NCBI RefSeq assembly: GCF_023023025.1
Contig: NZ_CP095481.1
Span: 10,553,001-10,617,000, forward strand
From: Amycolatopsis sp. WQ 127309
GTDB taxonomy: Bacteria; Actinomycetota; Actinomycetes; Mycobacteriales; Pseudonocardiaceae
DNA length: 64,000 nt
Reading direction: 5' to 3'
Shown piece after piece: positions 17,113 to 26,791 of this stretch (position 1 is its first letter; the number at the start of each line of letters is the position of its first letter). Position numbers and translations under genes: made by a program. Under the pieces are notes generated by a model that saw nothing but the letters and a program-made list of their open reading frames with translations, ran no database searches and was not told the DNA's origin.

Positions 17113-17332
17113 GTCACCGGGCCCCCAGGGTTCCCGGGCACCGGTCCGGCCCGGGCTCGAGCGTTTGACGGCGTTCGAGAGACCCCCTGGGGGTACCCCA
17201 ATACCGCTCATTTGTGCAGGTCATCCCGCCGATCGGCGGTCGATGACCGCCCGGCGATCCGACCTTCGTCTTCGCCGATCCGGTTTCGCCGTTCTGTCCC
17301 CCGAACGGGTCAACCGTCGCTAGCCTGGAACC

Positions 17333-17893
17333 ATGCTCAGGCCCGACTACCCGATCACCACGGAACGCCTGCTCCTGCGCCCGTTCACGCCCGACGACCT
17401 CGACGCGCTGAACTCCTTCCAGTCCCGCTCCGACGTCGCCCGCTACCTGTACTGGGGCCCGCGCAGCCGCGCCGAATCGGCCGCCGCGCTCGCGAAACGG
17501 GTGCACAGCTCGACGTTGACGCACGAGGGGCAGCTCCTGGCCGTCGCGGTCGAGCTGGCCGAGACCGGGCAGCTGATCGGCGACCTGAACCTCGAGTGGC
17601 TCAGCAGTGAGCACCGCCAAGGCGAGATCGGGTTCGTCTTCCACCCCGACCACCACGGCAAGGGCCTGGCCGCCGAAGCCGCCACCGAGCTGCTGCGCCT
17701 GGGCTTCGAAGACCTGGGGCTGCACCGGATCATCGGCCGCTGCGACGGCCGCAACACCGCCTCCGCCGCGCTCATGCAGCGCCTCGGCATGCGTGAGGAA
17801 GCGCGGCTGCGGGAGAACGAGATCGTCAAGGGCGAGTGGACCGACGAGCTCGTCTTCGCGATGCTCGAGGACGAGTGGAAGGACCGCGAGTAG
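17333..17893 (+). CDS. GNAT acetyltransferase, RimJ/RimL type
   Basis: 186 residues. It opens with ITTERLLLRPFTPDDLDAL, the family start, and has the acetyl-CoA-binding region in FVFHPDHHGKGLAAEAATEL, then the downstream GLHRIIGRCDGRNTASAALMQRLGM block typical of the RimJ/RimL/SpeG-like branch. Substrate unknown; candidates are protein N-termini or small amines. TAGCCT (17321-17326) ends 6 bases before the ATG, suggesting a leaderless mRNA. Stands alone ahead of pyrD. Confidence 0.88.
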   Translation: MLRPDYPITTERLLLRPFTPDDLDALNSFQSRSDVARYLYWGPRSRAESAAALAKRVHSSTLTHEGQLLAVAVELAETGQLIGDLNLEWLSSEHRQGEIGFVFHPDHHGKGLAAEAATELLRLGFEDLGLHRIIGRCDGRNTASAALMQRLGMREEARLRENEIVKGEWTDELVFAMLEDEWKDRE

Positions 17894-17958
17894 TGGGCTC
17901 GTTCACGTCGAGGTGACGCTCCGGTCGCGCGGTCCGGGCGATTTGGCAGCATGAGGGC

Positions 17959-18996
17959 GTGTTCTTCGACAAGATCGTCCGCCCGGCGCTGTACCGGCTG
18001 TCCTACCACGACCCCGAGCTGGTGCACGAGCGCACGATCGGCGTCCTCTCCCGCCTCGGCAAGGCCACCTCGGTGCTGAGCCGCGTCAGCCGCGTCGACG
18101 ACCCGGTGACGACGCTGGGCCTGCGCTTCCCGAACCGCGTCGGCCTCGCCGCCGGGATGGACAAGAACGGCCGGGCGCTGCCCGCGTGGGCCGGGCTCGG
18201 CTTCGGTTTCGTCGAGGTCGGCACCGTGACGCGGCTGGCGCAGCCGGGCAACCCGAAGCCGCGGCTGTTCACCCTCCCCGAGACCGACGCGGTCATCAAC
18301 CGCATGGGCTTCAACAACGACGGCGCCGGAGCGCTCGCGGCGAAGCTCGCCCGGGAGGGCAAACCGGGCGTGCCGCTCGGGATCAGCATCGGGAAGTCGA
18401 AGGTCACGCCGCTCGAAGACGCCGTCGAGGACTACCGGTTCTCGCTGCGCGCGCTGCACCCGTACGCCGACTACTTCGCGATCAACGTCAGCTCGCCGAA
18501 CACGCCGGGGCTGCGTCAGCTGCAGGACCGCGCGGCGCTGGCCGAGCTGCTCAGCGAGCTGCGGGCGACGTCCGTCGAGCTGGCCGGTGGCGCCACGCCG
18601 ACGCCGGTGCTGGTGAAGGTCGCCCCCGACCTGACCGACGACGCGCTGGCCGAGCTGCTGGAGGTCAGCCTCGAGCACGGCGTCGCCGGGATCATCGCCA
18701 CCAACACGACCCTGTCCCGCGACGGCATCGCGGCCGCGGAGAGCGGCCTGGCCGGACAGGCGGGAGGGCTGTCCGGCCGGCCGCTGACCACCCGCGCGGC
18801 CGAGGTCGTGCGCTTCGTGCACGACCACACCGGCGGGAGCCTGCCGATCATCGGCGTCGGCGGCATCCTCGGCCCGGACGACGCCGTCCGGCTGGTGGAC
18901 GCCGGCGCGTCGCTCGTGCAGCTCTACACCGGGTTCGCGCTGCACGGGCCGGGTCTGGTGCGCCGCGTCAGCCGTGGCCTCGCGGCCCGGCGGTAG
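17959..18996 (+). CDS. pyrD: Dihydroorotate dehydrogenase (quinone), class 2
   Basis: 345 residues; fourth step of pyrimidine synthesis, oxidising dihydroorotate to orotate with electrons passed to quinone at the membrane. The class 2 N-terminal helical extension ([21 protein letters not shown]) is present, as are the FMN/substrate motifs [18 protein letters not shown] and [11 protein letters not shown] with the catalytic Ser, and GVGGI near the end. GTG 17959 is preceded by CAGCAT six bases upstream (leaderless type). Its 3' end overlaps the convergent allophanate hydrolase gene by 29 bases. Confidence 0.96.
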   Translation: MFFDKIVRPALYRLSYHDPELVHERTIGVLSRLGKATSVLSRVSRVDDPVTTLGLRFPNRVGLAAGMDKNGRALPAWAGLGFGFVEVGTVTRLAQPGNPKPRLFTLPETDAVINRMGFNNDGAGALAAKLAREGKPGVPLGISIGKSKVTPLEDAVEDYRFSLRALHPYADYFAINVSSPNTPGLRQLQDRAALAELLSELRATSVELAGGATPTPVLVKVAPDLTDDALAELLEVSLEHGVAGIIATNTTLSRDGIAAAESGLAGQAGGLSGRPLTTRAAEVVRFVHDHTGGSLPIIGVGGILGPDDAVRLVDAGASLVQLYTGFALHGPGLVRRVSRGLAARR

Positions 18997-20722
18997 ACGT
19001 GAAGCGCACGTAGCCGCGCCAGGACTCGTAGCGTTCCAGGCCCGGCGCTGCCGTCGTCGCGTCCTTCTCGCACCGGACGGCCAGGACGCGGGACCCGTCC
19101 TCCAGCTCGACGCGGGCCAGCACGAACGGCTCCGGCAGCGTGGCGGCGAACCGGCCCAGCGCGGCCGGGGACAGCCGCCAGCGCTCGCCGTCCAGGCCAC
19201 TGCCGTCGACGTCGTCGAGCACGCCCGGCTGCGGCGGTTCGGTGGCCAGCAGCACCATCCGGTACCGCTCGGCGGTCCGGACCGGGCCGGTGAAGCGGGC
19301 GCCGAGCTCGGTGAGCCGGGAGTTGAGCGGCTGGCCGCGCAGGTGCGCGCCGAACACGACGAGGTCCTCGCCGGGCTCCGGGTAGTGCGTCATCGGCTCG
19401 TCCGTGCAGACGGTGGCGAGGTCGAGGGCGATCTGGTCCTCGAACGCGCGCGTCACGAAGGTGACGCCGAACGGGCGGCGGTCGCCCGGCAGCACCGGGA
19501 CGGTGACCGCGGCCAGGTCGAGCACATTCACGAACGAGCTGTAGGTGGCCAGGCGGTGGCTCACGCCGATCGGGTCGGCCAGCGCTTCGGCGAGGTCCGG
19601 GTGGTCCGGCACCGTCGGCACGAGGAGCGCGTCGAACCCGTCGAGCGCCCGCGCGGCCCGGACCTTCAGCTCGGCGAGCCGGTGTTTGTCGGCGGCGAAC
19701 GCGTGCGCGGTGTGGCCGCCGGCCGCGTGGATCAGGGTGGCGACCGTCGGGTCGGCGTCGGCCGGGTCCTTGCCGAGGAACTCCCCGATCACGGCGTAGC
19801 TCTCGGCGTCGAGCGAGCCGGTGTAGACCAGTTCGCCGGCCTCGCGGAAGGCGTCGAAGGCGATCGGTTCGATGATCGCGCCCGTCACGGCCAGCCGCGT
19901 CACGGTGTCCTCGAACGCGAGCCGGGCCGCGGCGCTCAGCGGGGCCAGGCCGGCTTTGTCCGGGATCGCGATCCGCGGGTGGTCGCCGGCGCCGAGGCGG
20001 ACGTCGGCGGGCCAGGGGCGCGTGCCGGGATCGACGCCGTCCGGGCCGGTCATCAGGGCGAGCGCGTGGCGGCCGGCGGCCAGGCCGGTCGCGAACACGG
20101 AGACGCTGTCGTAGGAGCGCGACGTCGGCAGGACGCCGGTCATCGGGAGCAGGCCGAGCGTCGGCTTCAGCCCGACGACGGCGTTCAGCGCGGCCGGGAT
20201 CCGGCCGGAGCCCGCGGTGTCGGTGCCCAGGGCCAAGTCGACGACGCCGAGCGCGACGGCGACGGCCGAACCACAGCTGGCGCCGCCGGCGACCTTCGTC
20301 CGGTCCCACGCCGAGGTCACGGCACCGTACGGGCTGCGGGTACCGGTGAGGCCGTAGCCGAACTGGTCCAGATTGGTCTTGCCGAGCACGACCGCGCCGG
20401 CCGCGGTGAGCCGGGCGACGACGGTGGCGGAGGTCTCCGGGACCCGGGCGAACGACGGGCAGCCCGCGGTGGTGGGCTGCCCGGCGACGTCGATCACGTC
20501 CTTCACGGCGACGACCGTGCCCGCCAGGGGCAGGTTCTCCCCCGCCTTGACGCGCTCGTCGACCGCCTTCGCGTCGACGAGGACGTCCTCGATCGCGCGC
20601 AGGGTGGTCCAGAGCTCGGGGCGGTCGACCTCGGAGATGCGCTCGAAGGCCGCGATCACGCGCTGGGATGCGCTCGGTGGTGTGGGCGGGGCGGGGTCCG
20701 GTTCCGGCGGGAGCGTGTTCAC
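18968..20722 (-). CDS. atzF: Allophanate hydrolase (amidase-signature family)
   Basis: 584 residues. The N-terminal amidase-signature domain has Lys74 (AVKDVID) and the nucleophile Ser172 (GTDTAGS); a C-terminal domain from about residue 460 carries [11 protein letters not shown], typical of AtzF/DUR1,2-type allophanate hydrolases. The reaction is allophanate to ammonia and CO2, the second half of the urea carboxylase route. The expected urea carboxylase neighbour is absent. The signature GGASCGSA puts Ala148 where the family normally has the cis-Ser of the Lys-Ser-Ser triad. Three GAAAC motifs lie upstream (20854-20892). Confidence 0.85.
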   Translation of the reverse strand: MNTLPPEPDPAPPTPPSASQRVIAAFERISEVDRPELWTTLRAIEDVLVDAKAVDERVKAGENLPLAGTVVAVKDVIDVAGQPTTAGCPSFARVPETSATVVARLTAAGAVVLGKTNLDQFGYGLTGTRSPYGAVTSAWDRTKVAGGASCGSAVAVALGVVDLALGTDTAGSGRIPAALNAVVGLKPTLGLLPMTGVLPTSRSYDSVSVFATGLAAGRHALALMTGPDGVDPGTRPWPADVRLGAGDHPRIAIPDKAGLAPLSAAARLAFEDTVTRLAVTGAIIEPIAFDAFREAGELVYTGSLDAESYAVIGEFLGKDPADADPTVATLIHAAGGHTAHAFAADKHRLAELKVRAARALDGFDALLVPTVPDHPDLAEALADPIGVSHRLATYSSFVNVLDLAAVTVPVLPGDRRPFGVTFVTRAFEDQIALDLATVCTDEPMTHYPEPGEDLVVFGAHLRGQPLNSRLTELGARFTGPVRTAERYRMVLLATEPPQPGVLDDVDGSGLDGERWRLSPAALGRFAATLPEPFVLARVELEDGSRVLAVRCEKDATTAAPGLERYESWRGYVRFTSTAGPRGHG

Positions 20723-20834
20723 GGGGCGTCCTTTCCTCGGCGGAAAGCGAGAAAGTCCACTGTGTACGGTCGGCGCCGGCGAACCTCAGAGCACGGCGGG
20801 CCTTCCGTCGGGTGCCACCACTGCTTGCATGACA

Positions 20835-20892
20835 GAAACGTTAGGTCGTGCACGTTTCCGTCGCTACCGGTTTCCGATTACGCGCGTGTTTC
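20835..20892 (-). promoter_or_regulatory. GAAAC-rich region upstream of atzF
   Basis: On the minus strand GAAAC occurs at 20892-20888, 20874-20870 and 20858-20854, and the last forms a perfect inverted repeat with ACGTTTC (GAAACGT at 20835-20841 on the plus strand, ACGTTTC at 20852-20858). GAAAC is one half of the GlnR box (GTnAC-n6-GAAAC), which would suit a nitrogen gene, but good GTnAC partners at 6-base spacing are not evident. Confidence 0.3.
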
Positions 20893-20898
20893 GGGACC

Positions 20899-21171
20899 AA
20901 GGGGTGAACAGGCGGCGACGCCGGGGTGAAACGCACGATCACGCACGCCGCGTGACCGGACGGGTCCGGAGCCGCTTGACGGCACCCGGATGGCAGAGCG
21001 GGGCACCTGAACGGCTCAGTGCGGGCCGTTTTCGCGTGATCGGCGCGCCGCCAGGTGTGACGGAAGGGTCAACACGCGTGAGTGGACAGTCAACTCACGC
21101 GTGTGGACGGTCGACACGCGACCAGACAGTCGGCTCGCGTACCTAGAGGGTCGGCTCGCGCACTGAAACCC
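20899..21171. other. Gap with degenerate repeat units
   Basis: Upstream of atzF and to the left of array C. From 21060 onward degenerate units (AACACGCGTGAGTGGACAGTC, CGACACGCGACCAGAC, TCGGCTCGCGTACC) look like decayed members of repeat family 1. Between 20899 and 21060 I see nothing definite. Confidence 0.4.
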
Positions 21172-21440
21172 GGGTCTCGCGTGACTGGAGACGGGACTCG
21201 CGTGATTAGGCCCGTAACTCGCGTGATTGAGGCCGTAACTCGCGTGACTAGGCCCGTAACTCGCGTGATTGAGGCCGTAACTGGCGAGTCACGGGCCTGG
21301 TCACGCGAGTTCCGGGTCTGATCACACTGGTTACGGGTGTGGTCACGCGAGTTCCGGGTCTGATCACACTGGTTACGGGTGTGGTCACGCGAGTTGCGGG
21401 TCTGATCACGTGAGGTGCGCGGCGGATCACGTGGGTGCGG
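21172..21440. repeat. CGCGTGA palindromic array C (family 1), largest
   Basis: Five forward 22-base units (GTAACTCGCGTGATTGAGGCC type) run from 21172, reach the pivot ACTGGCGAGT at 21280-21289, and then continue as reverse-complement units (GGTCACGCGAGTTCCGGGTC type), with an inserted 44-base duplication (GATCACACTGGTTACGGGTG twice). The array ends 13 bases beyond the pspM stop, so it lies in that gene's 3' flank. Confidence 0.8.
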
Positions 21441-21452
21441 GTGGTGGTCCCG

Positions 21453-22460
21453 TCAGGAGAGTTCGCGGAGGGCCATGGCCAGGCCGGCCAGGCGGTCCGT
21501 GGCGTCGGTGAGGGCCTGTTTGGACGTGATCAGGCCGTCGCCCGCGGCGGCGACCGTGTGGCCGGCCGCGGCGACCAGGCCGCCGTAGCCTTCGAGGCCG
21601 TCGTCGAGCTGCTCGCGGAGCTTGGCGACCGCCGCGTCCAGCGCCGCGCGCTCGCGGGCGGGAGCGGCGTTGCGGCCGCGTTCGATCGCCTGGATGCGGG
21701 CCGCCAGGCCGCGCAAGGCGGCGGCGGCTTCGTCGGCCGTCTGGCGGGCGTCCGCGACGGACACTTCGGAGACCGGCATCGTGCCCACCGAGGACGGCAC
21801 CGACAGCTGGCGCAGCAGCTCGAACAGCGACGCCTCGCCCTCGGCCAGCCGTTCCATCGGCTCGCGCGCCACCGACCCGGCGGGCGGCAGCGGGGGCGGG
21901 CCGGCCGGGGTGGCCGGCAGCTGGACGCGGTTGAGGCCGCGGAGCTTGAGCCCGGACCGGACGCCGAAGGTGCCGAACACCACGGCCCCGGCGAAGGCCA
22001 TGATCGCCTGCGGCATCATCGCGGCGCCGGTGGCGCTGACCCAGCCCACGCCGGCGGCCACGGCGAGGACGCCGCACAGGATCGTCAGCAGGATCCACAG
22101 CGTCAGCGCGCGTGACGTCCGGCGCTTGCGGCGTTCCAGCTTCGCGGCGGGGTCGTTCCACCGGTTCCACTTGGTCCGGGCCTCGGCGAAGGCCGGGACC
22201 TGGTTCGCCACGGACGCCAACGACGACAGGTCCGGCATCCGCGACCCGGACGTCCGCGGCCGCTGCAGCGGGTTCGGCCGCTGGTAGGGCGGCCGGGCGG
22301 TTCCGGGCTTCCCGCCGGCCTGATCGGCCGGCGGGAAGTACCTCTGGACCTTCTGGAGCTTCTCCTGGGCGCGCTGGGCGTATTCGGGCAGCTTCTCGAT
22401 GTGCTTGTCGAGCTTGGCGCCGAACTCGCTGAAGTCCCGGCCTCTGCCTTGCTGTCCCAT
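21453..22460 (-). CDS. pspM: PspM-like envelope stress membrane protein
   Basis: 335 residues from ATG 22460. Position directly after pspA in a clgR-pspA operon matches PspM (Rv2743c in M. tuberculosis, from memory). It has an N-terminal helical region, a Pro/Arg-rich linker, two adjacent membrane helices around residues 120-140 and 148-168 (ALTLWILLTILCGVLAVAAG, then AIMAFAGAVVFGTFGV), and a long helical cytoplasmic domain. PspM recruits PspA to the membrane in the mycobacterial Psp system. The start is ambiguous: ATG 22460 has AGGGGG upstream, but TTG 22496 overlaps the pspA stop (TTGA). Confidence 0.75.
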   Translation of the reverse strand: MGQQGRGRDFSEFGAKLDKHIEKLPEYAQRAQEKLQKVQRYFPPADQAGGKPGTARPPYQRPNPLQRPRTSGSRMPDLSSLASVANQVPAFAEARTKWNRWNDPAAKLERRKRRTSRALTLWILLTILCGVLAVAAGVGWVSATGAAMMPQAIMAFAGAVVFGTFGVRSGLKLRGLNRVQLPATPAGPPPLPPAGSVAREPMERLAEGEASLFELLRQLSVPSSVGTMPVSEVSVADARQTADEAAAALRGLAARIQAIERGRNAAPARERAALDAAVAKLREQLDDGLEGYGGLVAAAGHTVAAAGDGLITSKQALTDATDRLAGLAMALRELS

Positions 22461-22492
22461 GCCCGCCCCCTGGTTCGGCTCCGGCCCCGGCG

Positions 22493-23335
22493 TCAAGCCG
22501 GGTTCTTGCCCTGCTCCGCCTGCACGCGCGCCTGGATCTCACGCTGGATGTCGGCCGAGCTGGCGGCCGGCTTCTGGGCCGCCGCGCCGCCGTCGGTCAC
22601 CTGGGCGACCGAGTCGCCGCGCATCGACGCGCGGATCTGCTCGAGCCGCGACTGCCCGGCGAACTGCGTGGTGGAGGCCTGGACCTCCATCATGCGGCCC
22701 TGGACCGAGTTCTGAGCGAGTTCCGCTTGACCCAGCGCCGTGGTGTAGCGCTTCTCGATCTTGTCGCGGACCTCTTCCAGCGACGGCGTGTTGCCCGGCG
22801 CGGCCAGCTGGCTCATCTGGTTCAGCGAAGCGGAGACCTGCTCCTGCATCTTCGCCTGCTCCAGCTGCGAGAGCAGCTTGGTGCGCTCGGCCAGCTTCTG
22901 CTGCAGCATCTGCGAGTTGCGCTCCACGGCCTTCTTGGCCTGGGCCGCCGCCTGCAGCGACTGGTCGTGCAGCGTCTTGAGGTCCTCGATGTTCTGCTCG
23001 GCCGTGACGAGCTGCGTCGCGAAGCTCTCCGCGGCGGTCTCGAACTCGGTCGCCTTCTGCTCGTCACCCTTGCCCCGGGCCTCGTCCGCGAGGACGAGGG
23101 CCTGGCGCGTCGAGGCCTGCAGCTTCTCGACGTCGCTGAGCTGCCGGTTGAGCTTCATCTCCAGCTGACGCTGGTTGCCGATCACGGAGGCGGCCTGCTG
23201 CGTCAGCGCCTGGTGGTTGCGCTGCGCCTCCTCGATGGCCTGCTGGATCTGTACCTTCGGGTCGGCGTGCTCGTCGATCTTCGACGAGAACGCCGCCATC
23301 ATGTACTTCCAGAACTTCACGAACGGGTTGGCCAT
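22493..23335 (-). CDS. pspA: Phage shock protein A (PspA/IM30, ESCRT-III-like)
   Basis: 280 residues, almost entirely coiled coil. It begins [20 protein letters not shown] with the amphipathic membrane-binding helix, then the long helical hairpin ([19 protein letters not shown]). PspA polymerises on stressed membranes to preserve integrity. The ATG follows GGAGGAG. It sits between clgR and pspM; in mycobacteria ClgR activates this operon. I found no clear ClgR operator in the 246-base gap, which holds the clgR terminator and repeated GTATCCCACG (23510-23531). Confidence 0.95.
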   Translation of the reverse strand: MANPFVKFWKYMMAAFSSKIDEHADPKVQIQQAIEEAQRNHQALTQQAASVIGNQRQLEMKLNRQLSDVEKLQASTRQALVLADEARGKGDEQKATEFETAAESFATQLVTAEQNIEDLKTLHDQSLQAAAQAKKAVERNSQMLQQKLAERTKLLSQLEQAKMQEQVSASLNQMSQLAAPGNTPSLEEVRDKIEKRYTTALGQAELAQNSVQGRMMEVQASTTQFAGQSRLEQIRASMRGDSVAQVTDGGAAAQKPAASSADIQREIQARVQAEQGKNPA

Positions 23336-23533
23336 CTCCTCCGCCTGCCTTCTTGCGTCCCACGGGCCTTGAGTACTCGGGGTGGTGGGGCGTCGCTCCC
23401 CTGCACATGCAACGCACCGACCCCGGCGTTGGGTTCCATCGTGTCAGGTCGGCCACGTCCATTCCAGGCGACCCCGGGGGATTTCAGGGTTCACCCCCTG
23501 ATCACCCCGGTATCCCACGGGTATCCCACGCGA

Positions 23534-23562
23534 ACGGCCCCGGGCGCGTTGCCCGGGGCCGT
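23534..23562 (-). terminator. Terminator after clgR
   Basis: Perfect 12-base stem ACGGCCCCGGGC / GCCCGGGGCCGT with a 5-base loop, 20 bases past the clgR stop. Confidence 0.8.
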
Positions 23563-23581
23563 CGTCGTGTCCGATTCGTGA

Positions 23582-24049
23582 CTATGCGGCGATCGTGGAG
23601 GCCAGCTTCGGCTGCCCGATCGTCGTGCGCAGGGTGGTGTTCATCCGCGGCGCCGGCGAAACCCGCAGGTCCGCGAGGTCGTTGCCGATCAGCTCGGACA
23701 TCAGGCGGCCGCCTTCGATCCCGGCCGCCGAAGCCTTCGCACCGCGGTCGGGCACCTTCTCCCGGGGCGCGCCGTCCACGATCCGCTCGTCGACCGGCGC
23801 GACCTCGACGTTGTCGAGGGCCGAAACGTCCGCTGCCACGTGATGCAGCAGTTCGCCGAGCGGAAGGTCCAGGGCCTGGCAGATGGACGCGAGCAGCTCG
23901 CTCGACGCCTCCTTCTGGCCGCGTTCCACCTCGGAGAGGTAGCCGAGGCTGACCCTGGCGGCGCGGGAGATGTCGCGCAGCGTACGACGCTGGTTGGTGC
24001 GGGCATGACGGAGCCGATCACCGATCGCCTCACGCAACAGCACGGTCAT
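23582..24049 (-). CDS. clgR: ClgR, HTH regulator of clp and psp genes
   Basis: 155 residues. An XRE-type helix-turn-helix occupies residues 10-70 (LRHARTNQRRTLRDISRAARVSLGYLSEVERGQKEASSELL is its core), and the C-terminus ends in hydrophobic Ala-Ala (ASTIAA), the type of tail degraded by Clp protease in ClgR. ClgR activates clpP and psp genes in actinobacteria. ATG 24049 follows GGAAGGGAGG; a longer frame upstream is not family-like. A terminator separates it from pspA, so part of pspA expression must come from its own promoter or read-through. Confidence 0.93.
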   Translation of the reverse strand: MTVLLREAIGDRLRHARTNQRRTLRDISRAARVSLGYLSEVERGQKEASSELLASICQALDLPLGELLHHVAADVSALDNVEVAPVDERIVDGAPREKVPDRGAKASAAGIEGGRLMSELIGNDLADLRVSPAPRMNTTLRTTIGQPKLASTIAA

Positions 24050-24147
24050 CACGCGCCTCCCTTCCGTACAAGTACCCCCTACGTTACCCAGAGCGGCGCC
24101 CCGGGCGCAGGATTTGGGTGCCCGTACGCCAAGGGCGAACGCCCGAT

Positions 24148-24609
24148 TCACGCCAGATGTTCCCCGAGCAGGGCAAACGCGGCGCGGACCGACGCGGTCC
24201 TGATCAAGTCCCGGTCGCCGCTCAAGGCCAGGGTACGGACTGTGTGTGTCCCCGGCCCGGCGAGCCCGACGTGCACGGTGCCCGGCGCGACCCCGTCCTG
24301 GGCGGCGGGCCCAGCCACACCGGTGAGCCCGAGGCCCCAGGTGGCCCCGCAGCGGACCCGCGCGCCGACGGCCAGCTGCGCCGCGACCTCGGGGTGCACC
24401 GCGCCGTGCTCGGCGAGCAGCTCGGGGTCCACCCCGGCCAGCGCGGTCTTCAGTTCGGTGGCGTAGACGACCAGGCCGCCGCGCAGGACCGCGCTCGCCC
24501 CCGGCACCCGGGCCAGGGTGGCGCAGACCAGCCCGGCGGTCAGCGACTCGGCGGCCGCGACCGTCTCGCCCCGGGCCCGCAGCGCCGCGACCAGGGCCTT
24601 CTCGTCCAC
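24148..24609 (-). CDS. cinA: CinA C-terminal domain protein (NMN amidohydrolase)
   Basis: 153 residues, the stand-alone CinA/PncC domain: TVAAAESLTAGLVCATLARV, then GGLVVYATELKTAL and GLTGVAGPA. The enzyme deamidates nicotinamide mononucleotide in pyridine nucleotide recycling. The N-terminal competence domain of full CinA is absent. GTG 24609 lies 2 bases after the pgsA stop, so it is the last gene of a rimO-pgsA-cinA operon. Confidence 0.9.
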   Translation of the reverse strand: MDEKALVAALRARGETVAAAESLTAGLVCATLARVPGASAVLRGGLVVYATELKTALAGVDPELLAEHGAVHPEVAAQLAVGARVRCGATWGLGLTGVAGPAAQDGVAPGTVHVGLAGPGTHTVRTLALSGDRDLIRTASVRAAFALLGEHLA

Positions 24610-24611
24610 GC

Positions 24612-25262
24612 TCAGTTCCCGGTGACCCGGCGCCCGGCCGCGCGCAGGCGCACCGCCCGGACCAGGTAGTCGACGCCGGTGACCACGGTCAGCACCAGCG
24701 CCAGGCCCATCAGCGCCCAGCGCACCGGGTCGGCGCCGGCCGGCAGCGGCAGCAGGTACGCCGTGATCGCGGCGATCTGGGCCATCGTCTTGGCCTTGCC
24801 GCCGCGGCTGGCCGGGATCACGCCGTGGCGGATCACCCAGAAGCGCAGCAGCGTGACGCCGATCTCGCGGACGGCGATCACGATCGTGACCCACCAGCCG
24901 AGCATGCCGAGGATGCTCAGCCCGACCAGCGCGGCGCCGGTGAGCGCCTTGTCCGCGATCGGGTCGGCGATCTTGCCGAAGTCGGTGATCAGGCCGTACT
25001 TGCGGGCCACCCAGCCGTCGAGCTGGTCGGTCGCGGAGGCGACGGCGAACAGCCCGGTCGCGATCGCGCGCCAGGTGGTGTCGACGCCGTCGCCGGTGAA
25101 CAGCGCCGCGATGAACAGCGGCACCAGCACGAGCCGCGAGAGCGTCAGGAGGTTCGCGAGGTTCAGGGTCGGGACCGGGGTCGCCTCCGGGACCTGCGCC
25201 GTCGTCTCCGCGGCCGGCGGGGCCAGGCCCTCGTCCGCGGCGTCGCTCGGGAGCGCACTCAC
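24612..25262 (-). CDS. pgsA: CDP-alcohol phosphatidyltransferase (phosphatidylglycerophosphate synthase)
   Basis: 216 residues, integral membrane. The catalytic motif D-x2-D-G-x2-A-R-x8-G-x3-D-x3-D is complete in [19 protein letters not shown] followed by IADPIAD. Several membrane helices surround it. It makes phosphatidylglycerophosphate from CDP-diacylglycerol and glycerol-3-phosphate (PgsA3 class by position; exact alcohol inferred). The N-terminal 35 residues are Ala/Pro-rich. ATG 25262 overlaps the rimO stop (ATGA). Confidence 0.93.
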   Translation of the reverse strand: MSALPSDAADEGLAPPAAETTAQVPEATPVPTLNLANLLTLSRLVLVPLFIAALFTGDGVDTTWRAIATGLFAVASATDQLDGWVARKYGLITDFGKIADPIADKALTGAALVGLSILGMLGWWVTIVIAVREIGVTLLRFWVIRHGVIPASRGGKAKTMAQIAAITAYLLPLPAGADPVRWALMGLALVLTVVTGVDYLVRAVRLRAAGRRVTGN

Positions 25263-26695
25263 CGGTCGGCGTCCGGTGCCGCGCGCACGATCAGGTCGAC
25301 ACCCGCCGAGTCGACGACCTCGCAGCGGAGGAAATCACCCACCTGGGTCTTCTCCGGGGCGTCGAGGATGACGCACTCGCCGTCGACCTCGGGGGCCTGG
25401 TGCGCGGCGCGGCCGGTCAGCTCGCCGTCGTCGTCCAGCTCGACCAGGACGTCGACGAAGGTACCGATCCGGTCCTCCGCGCGCTGCGAGGTCAGCTCCT
25501 CGACCAGCGCCGAGATCCGCGTGACGCGCTCGGTGACCACCTGGGGGTCGAGCTTGCCCTCGAAGCCCTCGGCCTCCGTGCCGTCCTCGTCGGAGTAGCC
25601 GAAGACGCCGACCGCGTCGAGCCGGGCGCCGGTGAGGAAGCGCTCCAGCTCGGCCAGGTCGTGCTCGGTCTCGCCGGGGAACCCGACGATCACGTTGGTC
25701 CGGATGCCCGCCTCGGGCGCGTACTCGCGGATCTGCTCGGTCAGCGCGAGGAAGGAGTCGGTCGAGCCGAACCGGCGCATCCGGCGCAGCACCTGCTCGC
25801 TGGAGTGCTGGAACGACAGGTCGAAGTACTCGGCGACACCCGGCGTGGTCGCGATGGCCTTCACCAGCTGCGGGCGCGTCTCGGCCGGCTGCAGGTAGGA
25901 GACGCGGACGCGCTCGATGCCGTCGATCTCCGCCAGGCGCGGCAGCAGCCGCTCCAGCGCGGTGGCGCCGTCGCGGCCGAAGTCCTTGCCGTAGGACGTC
26001 GAGTTCTCGCTGACCAGGAACAGTTCCTTGACGCCGTGCTCGGCCAACCACATGGCCTCGGCGACGATCTCGTCCGGCTGCCGCGACACGAAGGAGCCGC
26101 GGAACGACGGGATGGCGCAGAACGAGCAGCGCCGGTCACAGCCGGAGGCGATCTTCAGCGCGGCCACCGGGGAGTCGTCGAGGCGCGTGCGCAGCACCCG
26201 CGGGCCCCAGCCGTGCTGCGCGTGGCCCGGGACCTCGACGTTCTCGGCCGCGGCGGGCCGCTGGACCGGGCTGATCGGCAGCAGCTTGCGGCGGTCGCCC
26301 GGGGTGTGCGAGGCGACCTTGCGGCCGGCGACGACGTCGTCCAGGCGGTCGGAAAGGTCGGCGTAGTGGTCGAAGCCGAGGACGGCGTCCGCCTCGGGCA
26401 GGCTGTCGGCCAGCTCGTGGCCGTAGCGCTCGGCCATGCAGCCGACGGCGACGACCTTCTTGCCCGTGTCGGAGGCCGCCAGCAGCGTGTCGACGGAGTC
26501 CTTCTTGGCCGACTCGACGAAGCCGCAGGTGTTGACCACCACGACGTCGGAGTCCTCCGGATCGGCCGCCAGCTCCCAGCCGCCGGCCGCCAGCCGGCCC
26601 GCCAGCTCCTCCGAGTCGACCTCGTTGCGGGCGCAGCCCAGGGTCAGCAGGGAGACGCGTCGGGTGGCGGCAGGTTCCGTGGTGGGAGAAGGCAC
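25259..26695 (-). CDS. rimO: Ribosomal protein S12 methylthiotransferase RimO
   Basis: 478 residues, radical-SAM enzyme that methylthiolates Asp88 of S12. It has the N-terminal UPF0004 domain with three cluster Cys ([35 protein letters not shown]), the radical-SAM motif [16 protein letters not shown], and a C-terminal TRAM domain. GTG 26695 is preceded by TACCCT (26708-26703) with 7 bases between, the leaderless pattern. First gene of rimO-pgsA-cinA, divergent from argA. Confidence 0.96.
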   Translation of the reverse strand: MPSPTTEPAATRRVSLLTLGCARNEVDSEELAGRLAAGGWELAADPEDSDVVVVNTCGFVESAKKDSVDTLLAASDTGKKVVAVGCMAERYGHELADSLPEADAVLGFDHYADLSDRLDDVVAGRKVASHTPGDRRKLLPISPVQRPAAAENVEVPGHAQHGWGPRVLRTRLDDSPVAALKIASGCDRRCSFCAIPSFRGSFVSRQPDEIVAEAMWLAEHGVKELFLVSENSTSYGKDFGRDGATALERLLPRLAEIDGIERVRVSYLQPAETRPQLVKAIATTPGVAEYFDLSFQHSSEQVLRRMRRFGSTDSFLALTEQIREYAPEAGIRTNVIVGFPGETEHDLAELERFLTGARLDAVGVFGYSDEDGTEAEGFEGKLDPQVVTERVTRISALVEELTSQRAEDRIGTFVDVLVELDDDGELTGRAAHQAPEVDGECVILDAPEKTQVGDFLRCEVVDSAGVDLIVRAAPDADR

Positions 26696-26791
26696 GACGT
26701 TCAGGGTAGCCGCCGGTCCTCGCCGGTCCGACGACGGCGTAGCCCGGTCGTGCGATCACGCCTCCAGCGCCGTGTGGTTGAGTTGACGCTC

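Noticed and set aside
17182..17199. Terminator for the 17-kb transcript at ACCCCCTGGGGGT
   Set aside because: The palindrome has only a one-base centre, so it cannot form a good hairpin as such, and no T-run follows.
16972..17211. Minus-strand frames antisense to the small transcript
   Set aside because: No ribosome site or coding character; the promoter, ribosome site and hairpins all point to the plus strand.
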